Positions 9,356 through 19,800 of a stretch of DNA of 64,000 nt are shown here, piece by piece. Source of the DNA: Parelaphostrongylus tenuis (taxonomy: Eukaryota; Nematoda; Chromadorea; Rhabditida; Metastrongylidae); assembly GCA_019055375.1 (NCBI GenBank), contig JAHQIW010004047.1, positions 62,001-126,000 on the forward strand, read 5' to 3'. A model generated the notes under the pieces. The model did no database searches and had not been told where the DNA came from. It saw only the letters and a program-made list of their open reading frames with translations. Position numbers and translations under genes: made by a program. Each line of letters opens with the position of its first letter. The stretch's first letter is position 1.

Positions 9356-12300
9356 CTGTGATAGGTTCCGTCTTGACAAATTGCTACAATAGATTGCATG
9401 GAAGACGACGATGCTAAAGACAAGCAGTAATATAGCTTGTGAAGCGTGGTAAAGAAACTTACGAAACCTTTTATAAAGCCACAAGAAAGAACACGTGGCT
9501 CGAGGGAAATCTGAGCCGAACTTCGTTTTTCACCTTTACTTAGACCAACCTGAAATGAAGAAATTCTGCTGAACAGAATGTTATTAGTTCAACACTCAAA
9601 TACTCACCTTATGTAGAATACCTCTCTTTGTATCATCAGAATCTCGTACAGCGAAAATATGAATAGTACCCTAGTAAGTAGGAATAAACTTGGGTTGTGA
9701 AAAAAGTTTTTGAAAACAAAAGATTGCGAAATGTCCTCTCTTTGGATCATGTTCGATGTTGGTGATCCTTTCCAAAACTGATGGTTGACCTTCCGGCAAC
9801 TTCGCTTTCTTCAGAGCCGTCTAACCAGCTATTCATATTGGAGAAGTGATCGATGTGCTATGGTACACTAAGAGTGATTAATAATCATTCATAATCTAAT
9901 GACCAAGAATTATTTATAGTATGTGACAACACACCGGTGACTCTCCTACAACATAGGTAGTTCTACGGTTCCGAGGAAGTGAAGTCGCCGAAACGTCAGC
10001 CATCGATTTTGAAGATGTACCAACCCTACGCAAGCTTCAAATAGACGGACAGTTCGTGATATATTCCTCATTTCTCATTTTACGGGCCGAGATTACATAG
10101 AATTCGGCCTCTCGAGTTATCAAGAATCCTTACTTTGTCGCTAGATAATGCCAGAAAACTAGAGCAAGGGGAAAATGTTAGGCAATGGAGTGAACATGGA
10201 TCAGCACCCCGGCGAAACTCCATTAGACATCGTGTCACGGCAGCGTTAGCGTCAAAAACTCTGAAAGAAAATAATCGAATGCAGTAAAGAATACGAAACA
10301 ATTTATCCAAGGAACAAGACAATTTCAAAATGCGTGCTCAGACGAGAAACTACTACACTTCAAATATGACCATCTCTCTATTCTTGTACGCTATGGTCTC
10401 CAAACTCATCGATAGCACCATGGAGATTAAAATCTGACTACCAAGAACCTGTGAAAAAATAGAAAGAAAATGTCACGAAAAAGCCACTCCTCACCGTATA
10501 ACTGTTCCTTTGGTTGATCCGGTGGCAAGAAGAGTTGCTTGGTTATTGAGTGCAAGCTGAGTGATTTCAGTTAAATGAGCGTCAACACCTCGTGGAGACA
10601 AAGAGGCATATTCGCTCATATTATTCAAATTTGCAAGTTGAACACTACCAATCTGAAAGTGAACGTCGACTTCGAATTATTAACTCACCATCTGAGAATT
10701 TTGAGTGGTATGCAAAACATTCGACCCCAGGCGCGAATTAAACCTTCGCCTCACCCATACTGGGGTGCGTGCTGCCACTACACCATCGAGGCCATCATTA
10801 TTGTCCCTTCTTTTTCTTCAAAATAATCTATCGAAACGTCAGCAACCAATCTTTAACGGATTTATTCTCGTAAGTCAGCGTGCAAAATCCGTAAATCTTT
10901 TTTTTATAATTTAAGCAGTAAAAACGCCTTTATTCCTGGTTGTCGGACTTCAAAGTACAGCGGAGGATTCAACTCCCACAAGGCCACTCAAACTGAAAAG
11001 CAGTCCGATGTTCCCACCAGGAAAGCCCAGCCAAGAATAAACCGTAATAAGAATGATCGTCGTCTTGGTAGCCACTAGTCGCAAGGTGCTAATCTCCCTC
11101 TAATCCAGAAGGACCGGCGACTTCTCCAATGCGGTGACGACCTGAGGAAGCCTCGACTAGGCTTACCTCGGGACTCCAAAGAGCAAAATAGCTAAGCCAA
11201 CACATTTTCATTAGCTGGGGTCTGCACAATTCGTGAAGGCCGAATGTTTCCATCCAGATAAAGCTGCTCAAAATAAGTGCAAAACTGACCTTGAAACCGG
11301 GATATGCTAGCATCTGAGTTGTTCCATTGAAATCACAGCTAATAGCGGCAAGTCCAGTGGGGTTGAACCTTTGAAATAACTTGAATTCTTGTTGAAAGGA
11401 AATTTATTTTGTATAGACAAGAAAATCAACTTCAAATGGCACGTACCGAATTTCTTCCGTTCGAATTAATTTACATGGATTTGGAAACTGAAACACATGA
11501 ATCCTCTTCTCTTGTAAAACTATCAGCTTAGAATGAGCTAGCAAAACATTGAGAATTGGACCTCCAGCAACGGTGATCTTAAGCAATAGTAAACACTTTT
11601 CCATAGATTTAGAAAAAAAAAAGAATTGGGAGGACTCTGATGAAATTGCTACAATGTCGGGAAATGTGGTTGGTATCACTCGAAGATCTGACTTTCACTA
11701 AACTACGGCACAATAAACGAAAACTATCTCAAAAACTGTTCTTTTTATTAGAACTAAGCGCGACGCTGGACGTTCCCTTCTGGATCGATAGCTGACGTTT
11801 CGGCGACTCCCGCCTTCGCCTTTCTCAGAGCCATAAAACCACTTTATATGGGAATTATCACCGGTGTGCTTACAAACACTACTAGTAATAAATTCTTACT
11901 ATGATTTATTCATAGTGTGCGACCACAGACCCGTGACTTTCCCATACAAGCGATTGAACGGCCCTGAAAAGGCGACGACGGGAGTCGCCGAAACGTCAGC
12001 GTTCGATCTTGAAAGAGACATCTAAGCTCGCACGAACTTATAAAATGTGTAATTTATGAGATATGGTATTTGCGCCGCAAAAAATCAAAGCATACAAAAG
12101 TTAATAAGCAATAGATTTAATGCTGTTGACGAATGACGGTAGTTTCATATACGCATAAAATAATAAGAAAAGGTTTTCACTTCATTGTACTGCATTACTA
12201 GTACTCAATAAATACTATATTCAACACTTCGAAACTGCTGAACAGAAGCAAGATGTCTTTCGTTTCGAGTGTTTTCTTAAGACCACTGCTCCAATTTCAA

Positions 12301-14028
12301 TATGCCTGACAATCATTATTTGAGCCACGCATGTCAGTGGTCTGTCAATGAGAGCTGACTTATAGAGCCCGATACACGTGTTTCGATCTGATCGAAATCG
12401 AAAATCGAAAAAATCGAAAGATCGAAACACGTGCATCTGGCTCTATAAGTCAGCCGTCATTGATAGATCACTGACATGCGTGGCTCAAATAATGATTATC
12501 AGAAGCGAGATGATAAGAAAAGTATAAAGTCCTCAGAGCTGATCAATCCAGGAGGAATGCGATATGCACCCGTCTTCAATTGTTGACTTCATCTGAGGTG
12601 GACTGAATGCATATATAGCCTTTACAATGACTCGCGGTGGCCTACCGTTATATTCACTGCTGCTATCCTACCAGACAAATCTGGTACCAATTCACCCACG
12701 CTAATGGGAGGCTTGGTGGTCTTGAGCGCGGGATCGAACCATCGACCAATGATTGGTCGACCACTGTGTCACAGTGCCCTCATAATTACTGCGCCACACG
12801 GGCTCATCATATGAATATAACTGAGCTTAAACGTGTAGAAGTAAAAACAGATAGATATAACTTAATAAAACTAGAAAATGGAAGTGCTATATAGAAGGAT
12901 AAAGCTCTCGGTGTTGATCAATTTCTTACGGATACGCCATGCGCTCGTCCTCGATTGTTAGCTTCGCTTGAGGTGATTGATTGCATATCTAGCTTTTTCA
13001 ATGATCCGCGGTGGCCTACCGGTGTATCCAATCCGTTTTGTTTATCCTCCCACACAAGTCAGCGACGAGTCCTCGTACCCGTTTACCAACACTGGAGGGA
13101 TAGATGGCTTGGTGAGCCATGAGCACGAGATCGAACCATCGATCTTGTGTGCGATCCAAAGCACCTCAAACCACTGCGCCACGTGAGCTCTTAACTAATA
13201 AAAGCTCTAAAAAGGATAAAGCTCTCGGCGTTGATCAATCCCTGATGGATGCGACATGCATTCGACTTCAATTTCTAACTTCGTTTTAGGTGATTGAATG
13301 CATATGTGGCCTTTACAATGACTAGGGTGGCCTCCCGCTGAACCGAGTCAGTGCTGCTTATCCTCCCAGACAAGTCTGAGACCTGCCTGGTACCAATTTA
13401 CCGACCCCTGAGGGATGGATGGCTTGGTGAGCCATGAGCGCGAGATCGAACCTTTGACCTCGTGTGCGACGCAGAGCACCTCTAACCACTGCGCCACATG
13501 CTTATGATTGGGAGGATGTACTAACGCGTTCATCACTTGATCAATATGCATTTAAAAATGATTTAAACATAGCCTAGATATAAATGACCAAATAACAATC
13601 TGAGTATAAATTACTAAAAAAGGCTTCTAAGAGCGTATATGTTCTATGGACTTTCGAAGCGATTACCTCCAGGATGAATTCCTGCAGTTTATCGTCCCAA
13701 ACCATGACGGTATTTGACGGGAACTTCGCATAACTTCCACCACCAACAATAACAATAATATTAGACCTATGTAGAATACTGCATACCTGGGAAAGAGAAA
13801 AACTTGGGTAATCAAACGTCTCATCAAAGAGAGAAAAAAAGGACGGAAGCGTTGCCCTGGAGGGTCGCGACTCACTTTGACTCCACCGACTTTCTCTCGA
13901 CTGAAACTGCGCAGGAGAATGGCCGGATGCGTGTTGAACAGACGGATTCCCATATCGGTGGCCACGCAGAAACAATCCTGCTGGGCATTGAACGTCGCAC
14001 TGTACACCTTACAAGAGGAGGGATTCAT
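9356..14028 (-). CDS. epg-6: WIPI3/4-type PROPPIN (WDR45/EPG-6), autophagy WD40 protein
   Basis: Seen: minus-strand exons 14028-13876, 13786-13667, 11577-11447, 11368-11290, 10652-10495, 10260-10134, 9670-9608, 9549-about 9468 (or 9463) and 9413-9356 join in phase. Diagnostic stretches are YSATFNAQQDCFCVATDMGI at the N-terminus, LHRSNIIVIVGGGSYAKFP, VMVWDD, RIHVFQFPNP and EFRRGADP. FRRG is the PI3P-binding motif of PROPPINs. Known: EPG-6 and WDR45 bind PI3P with ATG2 and act in autophagosome maturation. The first ATG gives an N-terminus of the same length as WDR45 and lies 8 nt after an acceptor. The exon pair near 9463 needs the weaker donor AAAAG/GTTTCG to keep phase with SIVAICQDGTYH. The terminal exon of roughly 20-40 codons is not assigned. 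Introns are packed with SINEs and hammerhead-bearing inverted repeats. Confidence 0.9.
9757..10045. repeat. Inverted pair of decayed hammerhead/PLE end modules
   Basis: The left module (rc at about 9775-9825) reads CTGAAGA...GCCGGAAGG. The right module (about 9966-10015) reads CCGAGGA...GCCGAAACGTCAGCC. They are inverted about a 150-bp spacer containing CACACCGGTGAC. Both cores carry changes in catalytic positions. It lies in an epg-6 intron. Confidence 0.5.
10727..10800 (-). pseudogene. tRNA-like repeat
   Basis: Minus strand: GGCCTCGATGGTGTAGTGGC head and an anticodon hairpin CACCC/GGGTG, but only a 6-nt loop and an impaired T stem (AAGG-TTTAATT). It lies between two epg-6 exons. Confidence 0.5.
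11750..12030. repeat. Inverted pair of PLE-end modules with hammerhead-like cores
   Basis: Left minus-strand module (about 11790-11835): CTGAGAAAGGCG...AGTCGCCGAAACGTCAGC. Right plus-strand module (about 11964-12010): CCTGAAAAGGCG...AGTCGCCGAAACGTCAGC. Both keep GAAACGTC and a strong stem II, but box 1 has an A replacing the conserved G, so catalysis is doubtful. The spacer is about 130 bp. It sits in an epg-6 intron. Confidence 0.55.
12306..12502. repeat. Hairpin MITE
   Basis: Arms of about 85 bp: the left begins CTGACAATCATTATTTGAGC and the right ends as its reverse complement with few changes. The loop is A-rich with repeated AATCGAAA. No coding capacity. It lies in an epg-6 intron, directly upstream of three tandem SINEs. 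Confidence 0.7.
12515..13502 (-). mobile_element. Three consecutive head-to-tail tRNA-headed SINEs
   Basis: Copies at about 12515-12806, 12895-13192 and 13205-13502 lie in the same orientation. Each starts at the left with GATAAAG/CTCGGCGTTGATCAAT-like tail sequence and ends at the right with the CACTGCGCCAC-type head. They differ by substitutions and small indels, so they are not a recent exact duplication. All are in the 2.1-kb second intron of epg-6. Confidence 0.75.
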
Positions 14029-14036
14029 GCAAAATA

Positions 14037-14047
14037 CTGAAAAGAGA
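14037..14047 (-). promoter_or_regulatory. Probable SL trans-splice acceptor of epg-6
   Basis: Minus-strand TCTCTTTTCAG ends 8 nt before the ATG at 14028-14026. The N-terminus produced matches WDR45 in length, so no upstream coding exon is needed. Confidence 0.6.
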
Positions 14048-14184
14048 AAAATGCAAAAAGATCTAATTTGCTCCGAAAAATTGAAGGTCCCCGCTGTCAA
14101 CAAAACCAAATGGCGAAGATCAACAAGAATTCACATCACACTAAAAAGCGTCCGATCAAGAAACGCTGAGCACAATCCTTCAAT

Positions 14185-14395
14185 ACATTAGATAGGTATC
14201 GATCGGTTGACCGACTACTATCCGATCTCTCCTTCATGTATCGATAGAAGGTCGACTACTGTCCAAGTATTGATCGAGAGACCGATTACTATCTTAATGT
14301 TAATCGGAAATCGGCAACTGTCCAACTATTGATCGGGTATCCAATGGATTCTGCCGCTGGCCAAGTATTGATCAGTTATCGATCAGCCACCTTGC
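14185..14395. repeat. Degenerate minisatellite upstream of epg-6
   Basis: Five to six irregular repeats of 28-42 bp built around GTATTGATCG and GACTACTGTCCAA. It lies about 150 bp upstream of the epg-6 trans-splice site, in the divergent spacer before WDR4. No further gene is visible from 14396 to 15067; that stretch is locally GC-rich and has an AAAGGGTTAA end of a TTAA-type element near 14793. Confidence 0.55.
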
Positions 14396-15067
14396 CGCAT
14401 TCACTACCGCCTTGTCGATCCGCCTGTCCGTTCACGTGAGATCACATGCCGCACACTGGAGGAGACATAGGCGTTGATCTACGCAATCCTAACCATCCAT
14501 GTGACTGCCGTGCAGTATCAAAGGCTATCCGTAATTGCAGAATTCTGCTGCGACAGTAGGTATAAAATAATGAAGATTGACTTTAGTTTGATTCTTGCAG
14601 GATCATGAGAGTCTTCTGGTGCTTGACCGCGCGAAGTTAGATCTCACCCAGCCGCTGTAATGGCGGCGTCTCGTCGCCGCGTGGGGAAGCAGGCAGACAG
14701 CCAGACATGTGTACACAGACATGCAGATTCCTGTACTGACCTCAGCGCAGGCGACAGCGCGACGCCGCCTGCCTATCAACGCCGGTCCTCAAAGGGTTAA
14801 TTCATTTCACTCTTCAGTTATTCTTAGGAACCGGCCACTACTTGACCTCGGCGCGACTAATTAGCGTGTCTATTGAGGTCTCTAATCGTGCGCGAGGTTG
14901 TGATAGGGTTTGAGCGGCGCTCCTCAAAGAAGACGACTCGACAGGAATACGAAGACCAGGACCACTTCGGGGGCGAACGGGATCATTGGTGCGCATCAGT
15001 CAGCTCTAACAAAGACGAGAAGTCTAAATTCTTTCTATTTTGACTATCACTTGCAGTGGTATGATAT

Positions 15068-15197
15068 TTATAGTATACCCAATATGTGGAGTGCTGTGTA
15101 AAAACGTTTGCGTCAGCCGGGATCGAACCCTGATCTCACTCTTTCCGGGAGCGTATGCTAACCGTTGCACGACGCTTCTATATTGGGTATACTATAA
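15068..15197. repeat. Short TIR element containing a tRNA-like sequence
   Basis: Perfect 18-bp terminal inverted repeats (TTATAGTATACCCAATAT at 15068-15085 and its complement at 15180-15197) enclose a minus-strand tRNA-like sequence. That sequence has anticodon stem CGCTC/GAGTG, loop CCGGAAA (C33, nominal anticodon GGA) and B-box GGTTCGATCCC. The acceptor and T stems pair only partly. Confidence 0.6.
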
Positions 15198-15704
15198 AGA
15201 CGAGAAGGTCGAAATGCTAGCCAAACAAATCTTGTTACCAACCTTGTGTAAGATGAAAAGTCTCTGAAGCATCTGCTGACTCTTTAGTTCTACTAAAACC
15301 TAGATTCTATTTCGTTCACCTTAATCTATCCTTTTTCTTTGTTGGGTTATCCTTATATGTTTATTGAGGTCGGGCAGCTCCCCTTTCTCTCTGATCTGAG
15401 GTGTAGTACGTTCATTTACCCAAGTTTTCGTCCCTGTCTGCGTCTGTTTTATTTTCGCTTTGAAAGTTTCCTTTATTCTGTTGAAAATTGGGTCCTCCAT
15501 AATTAGTATTACGTTAGCTTCTTTCAGTTTTCTACTCATCGTATGTCTTTGTGTTCCTGAACAAAAAGTGGAGAAAAATCTTGCAGAATGGCAACTGTTC
15601 ACAAATTGGACGGAGGACTACTTATATGCGCATCTTCCAGTGTTTTTCTAGCGAAGTACTCCCATGACAGGTTGTCGATTGATGTGAGTGGATTTGGGTT
15701 CTTT
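15198..15704. other. Spacer with no confident gene
   Basis: A minus-strand frame (15602-15321, with KEANVILIMEDPIFNRIKET) is open but has no recognisable family or splice context; probably chance or an old mobile-element fragment. Confidence 0.4.
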
Positions 15705-16209
15705 TAAGTTGAAGAGAACAAATGAAAAACCGACTTCATCCGGTGGACAGGAACTTTTCATAGAAGATTTAGTAGCCTTCAAGGGCTATGATTTCCAGCT
15801 ACAGCCCTACGTCGCCGGTTTTCAAAACCTTTTTATAATGCTTTAAAGTCCTAAATAAGTCTAGCCTCAGGCGTCCACATTTCTCGCCGCACATAGCTCT
15901 TTATACTTCTTTTACTTGGTGCGCAGCACAGAAGCGTCCCTTTTAGGATATAAGCTCAGCGTTGGAATCGGTAGCGATTATGCTATCGATTGATTAGTGA
16001 TTAGTCCAGAGATAGTGCCCTGTCTGGCGAGAAATATGCGCGTTGCAACGCAAGGAATTTCCTTCTGTGACAGCGTCAAAAAAGGCTTTTTCGAAAGCCG
16101 GCCACTTGGGGGTGTAACCATATATTTAAGCTTTCCAATGGTTGCTAACACTCCTATGAAAAGTTCCTGTCCAGCGAATCAGGTCGCTTTTTTGTTTGTC
16201 TCATTATAA
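15705..16209. mobile_element. Non-autonomous TIR DNA transposon, family T (copy 2)
   Basis: The left end AGAACAAATGAAAAACCGAC matches the reverse of the right end (about 16180-16209). Internal module GCTAACACTCCTATGAAAAG as in the 783 and 30141 elements. No transposase frame. Confidence 0.65.
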
Positions 16210-16566
16210 CCAAAAATAACTTGTTTCACTCTGGAAAATGTATGTAAATAAAATGGTTATATAAATATAAGGGCCTTGCGGCTTTGTGGCTATTCGGTGC
16301 GATCGACGCGGGGTTGCTCCCTTCCCACACTGTACGTCATTCATTAATGAACATCCCACCCTTATTTTTTTCGAGAATGCAAGGAGATGCGCTCCATCAG
16401 TAGTCTTCAACGTTCGTCAAAAATATGTAGTCGTTAATCAAGCGAAGAGACGAATCGAATGCTAAAACTACTGAGATCCGCTCACTAACAATACTGATAA
16501 GAGTCAAATATAGTGCTAGAGTGATGTGGTATAGAAAATAAAATAAGTCAGTAATTTATCTATTAA

Positions 16567-16796
16567 CCCTTTCGGGACCGTGGACCCACGGCCTCTGCAT
16601 CTTTAATCGGCAGCTCTGAGTGGTCTGCTCCATCTCCTCTACATTTCTAACCTCAGCGTGCTGTGTCTGATTAACAGTATCACGCTGCTGCGTTTAACAG
16701 TGGTACGCTGGGTGGTGGGATGCAGTGGAGGTGGAGCAGATCGTCCAGAATTGCCAGTTGGAATGCAGAGGCCGTGGATCCATGATCGCGAAAAGG
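16567..16796. mobile_element. piggyBac-like MITE with TTAA target duplication
   Basis: TTAA at 16563-16566 and 16797-16800 flank a 230-bp element. Its ends read CCCTTTCGGGACCGTGGA and, inverted, CCTTTTCGCGATCATGGA. Pairing continues through CCACGGCCTCTGCAT. It lies about 50 bp upstream of the first recognised WDR4 exon. Confidence 0.7.
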
Positions 16797-16850
16797 TTAA
16801 TTTTGCGTAATCTATATCATTCAAGAAAATGCTATTCTTTTAGTTTTCAG

Positions 16851-19800
16851 CGCTCATTCAACACTAAAGGAGTTTTGAAGTCACTCTTGTCCACTAAAGA
16901 ATTAGCGGATGGTGATGTGAAGCAGCCGAGCACTGCTACAACCGATGACGTCGATGTTCAGGTTAGAGATAGATATTTTTATATTCGAGTTCTCACAAAT
17001 GCACGATCACAGGCAATGTTAAACAATTGTTGGAACGCGAGATCGACTATATGCATTGATATGAATGCGTTCTCCTTCCTGTTGCGGACATTTCGATGTA
17101 GAAGTTCTTTGAGGTTTTTTGGCGCTTCAGAAGTGAACAGTCCGACGTCTCTATGAAACGTTTTTGAGTCATACCTCTCCATTCGACCGCTTTTTTATAA
17201 ACCTGGCTCAAAAACAATGATAGTCTTAACATGATATAACATGTTTTAAGCTGTTTGTGAGGTCTAAGGGCTAAACAGGCGCCTGTTTTCCTGAAGGATT
17301 CCTCAGTAGCACAGTTCCTCGGTTCATGTTATATCATTATCAGACTCTCTCTGTCTTTGAGCGAGGCCTTTAAAAAAGAGGTCGAGTGAAGAAATATAAT
17401 TCATATAAGCAGCCACAAGCTCGACTACTGATCTTGCATTATTAGGGGATTTTAATACCTGACTTGCGGTGACTTATCCCTTGACGTCGATTCTTTCATT
17501 GAGGAATATAGCCTCAAAGGATTGGCTGAACCGAGAGACCATGCTACTGTGGAATCTAGATAGGGCGAAACAGGTGCCTGTCTGCCACTTAAACCTCACT
17601 GTCGGCTCAGTACATGTTATATCATTTTTTGGGTCAGTCTGTGTGCACCACTGAAGTTACTCGAGTTACAGCTACATATGCATGCTGTACTTACCCGCTG
17701 TATTTCCAAATGAAACAATCCACAAGAATATTTTGTTGAACAGCTCTCGTAGCACGGTTATGGTATTATAATTATATGTTAATGGTTGCTGAGTGATATG
17801 CAAAGATTTCGAGCCCAGGCATGAGTTGTACCGTCGCCAGTGTGGATAAGACGCTGGTTAAACTCCTGTCTGGGTCGAAAAGTTTGCATATCACTCAGCA
17901 TCCTTAAGTGTACAATGAATGATTTCCTGCCACGGTAAAATCTCCGTACTTTATGGATCTAGAGCAAGATTTTTTTAAGACTAAAGGCCTCCGCAGACAT
18001 TGAGTCCAGTGTACGCTGCAAGATGGAAAATATGCATGTTCCCATACACTCGCCATTCAAAAGTGCACTGTGGTCTCGTTTATGTTATTTAAGCCTATTC
18101 GGATTTCAAATACACTTCAGATTCTATGCTCAAACGTTTCAAATTGCGGATCACTGCTGGCACTTGGGACATCGGAGAAGGTTCTAATAATTTTGGAGGC
18201 GCATACTCTAACAATGAGAAGAGGCTTCAGAGTTCCGAAAGCTCCTACTTCTGTCACATTCGACAAGGTATTCTCGACAAATGATCGTTGCTGTATATGC
18301 ATGTGCATGCATATACATCACGTATGTGTTACGTATATACATACATGTATATGTATATATATGTATATACATATATATATACACATATATATATATATAT
18401 CACTTTCATGTGCATACATATACACACATGTATATGTGGGTGTTGGTCCCACCTTTCATCTTACTTTATGAGATTTTTTGAACTGAATGTTTTGAATAAA
18501 TCATGCCATTTGTAGTAACTTAATTGATGCATCATTTGCTACGTTTCGGGTTAATTCAGGACGACGCACACGTTGTAGTTGGAGATCGTGCTGGTCATGT
18601 TCGTAGATATAGTATAAAAGCGTCCGAAAACTGTGGTTACACGGATATGAACGGTGGGTTGCATTCTTTCTCAGTATCTTGTGATCGTTAATTGAATTTT
18701 ATCTTCTCATAAATTCGTACTTCTTAGTAGTGAAAGGGAAGAACAGAAGTTCTGAATTGTATCGCACAGGCTGAAAAGGAAGGTCACTGCTGCCCTTTAA
18801 ATATTTCCCTATTAAGAAAAATTATGCCTTTTAGACAATATCTAGAATGACAGGGGTTTTATAGGTATCACTAAAATATTCTCCTAAGGTGCAGCATTCT
18901 ATCTCATAGATGAAGAACGTTAGGATATTTTGTTGCGGTGGAGTCTTATTCGGACTTTTGGAGCAGTTAACTTTAATTTCTTGACCATTCACTGAGTTGA
19001 GTTCTATAGAATGCAAGTCAGCACGCGATTTATCTAATGATTGGGAAACTGGAGTTATCGTGTTGTTGTTGTGGAAAAGCGGCCAATACGACATCCTTAA
19101 AAGTCGCGGAATCTGTTTGCTTTTTGTCCTCTCGGACCTTTTCTTGCATCATCTTCACTGCTATCTACATTAAACAAAAACTGGAGAAAGAAGATGCGTT
19201 TGTATAAGGAGTGATTCTGAAATGCTTTGCTGCGATACTTATTTAGAAAGTTGCTTGACAATAAACATTATTTCGTTACACTAAGACTGATACAACAACC
19301 GAAACTCCGTCGAGATTTCTTCTTAACCCTCAGCATCACGGTTGAGAACAACAAGAAACTGAAATGAGATGTCATCTTATCTGTGTCACCTGTCGTCTTG
19401 TTAATCGTCGGATCACTTCGAGCTGGCCCAGTAATACTTTTGTTTTTCTATATCGCGTGGAAAAGTGACGCAGTGGTCCTCCTTGCTCTAGAAATTCTTG
19501 AGCATCACTGCTTTCTTCTAGGCTTCTCGTGATAAAGTCTGACCATCGGTTTGGTGGTCTTCCTACGGTGCTCTTGACATCCCGAGGAACTTCAGTCAGT
19601 AATGGCTCTCGTCCATCGGTTGTCGTTAAAGCGCATCACGTGTCCGGTTCACGTATCTTCGATAATCTGGCGTGAGGTATTGCCATAGTGAAAGTCAATA
19701 GTTCATCTCTAAGAAAAGAATAAAGGGTCGTTCCACAAACCAAGCTTAGTATCAGGATCGGCATTCCTCAGACTACCGAGTGACTCTAAAAACTTAAACT

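Noticed and set aside
12637..13186. Plus-strand frames of 69-85 codons
   Set aside because: They lie wholly within tRNA-headed SINE copies.
18281..18515. Tyr/Ile/His-rich small frames
   Set aside because: Translation of a TA/CA microsatellite in a WDR4 intron.
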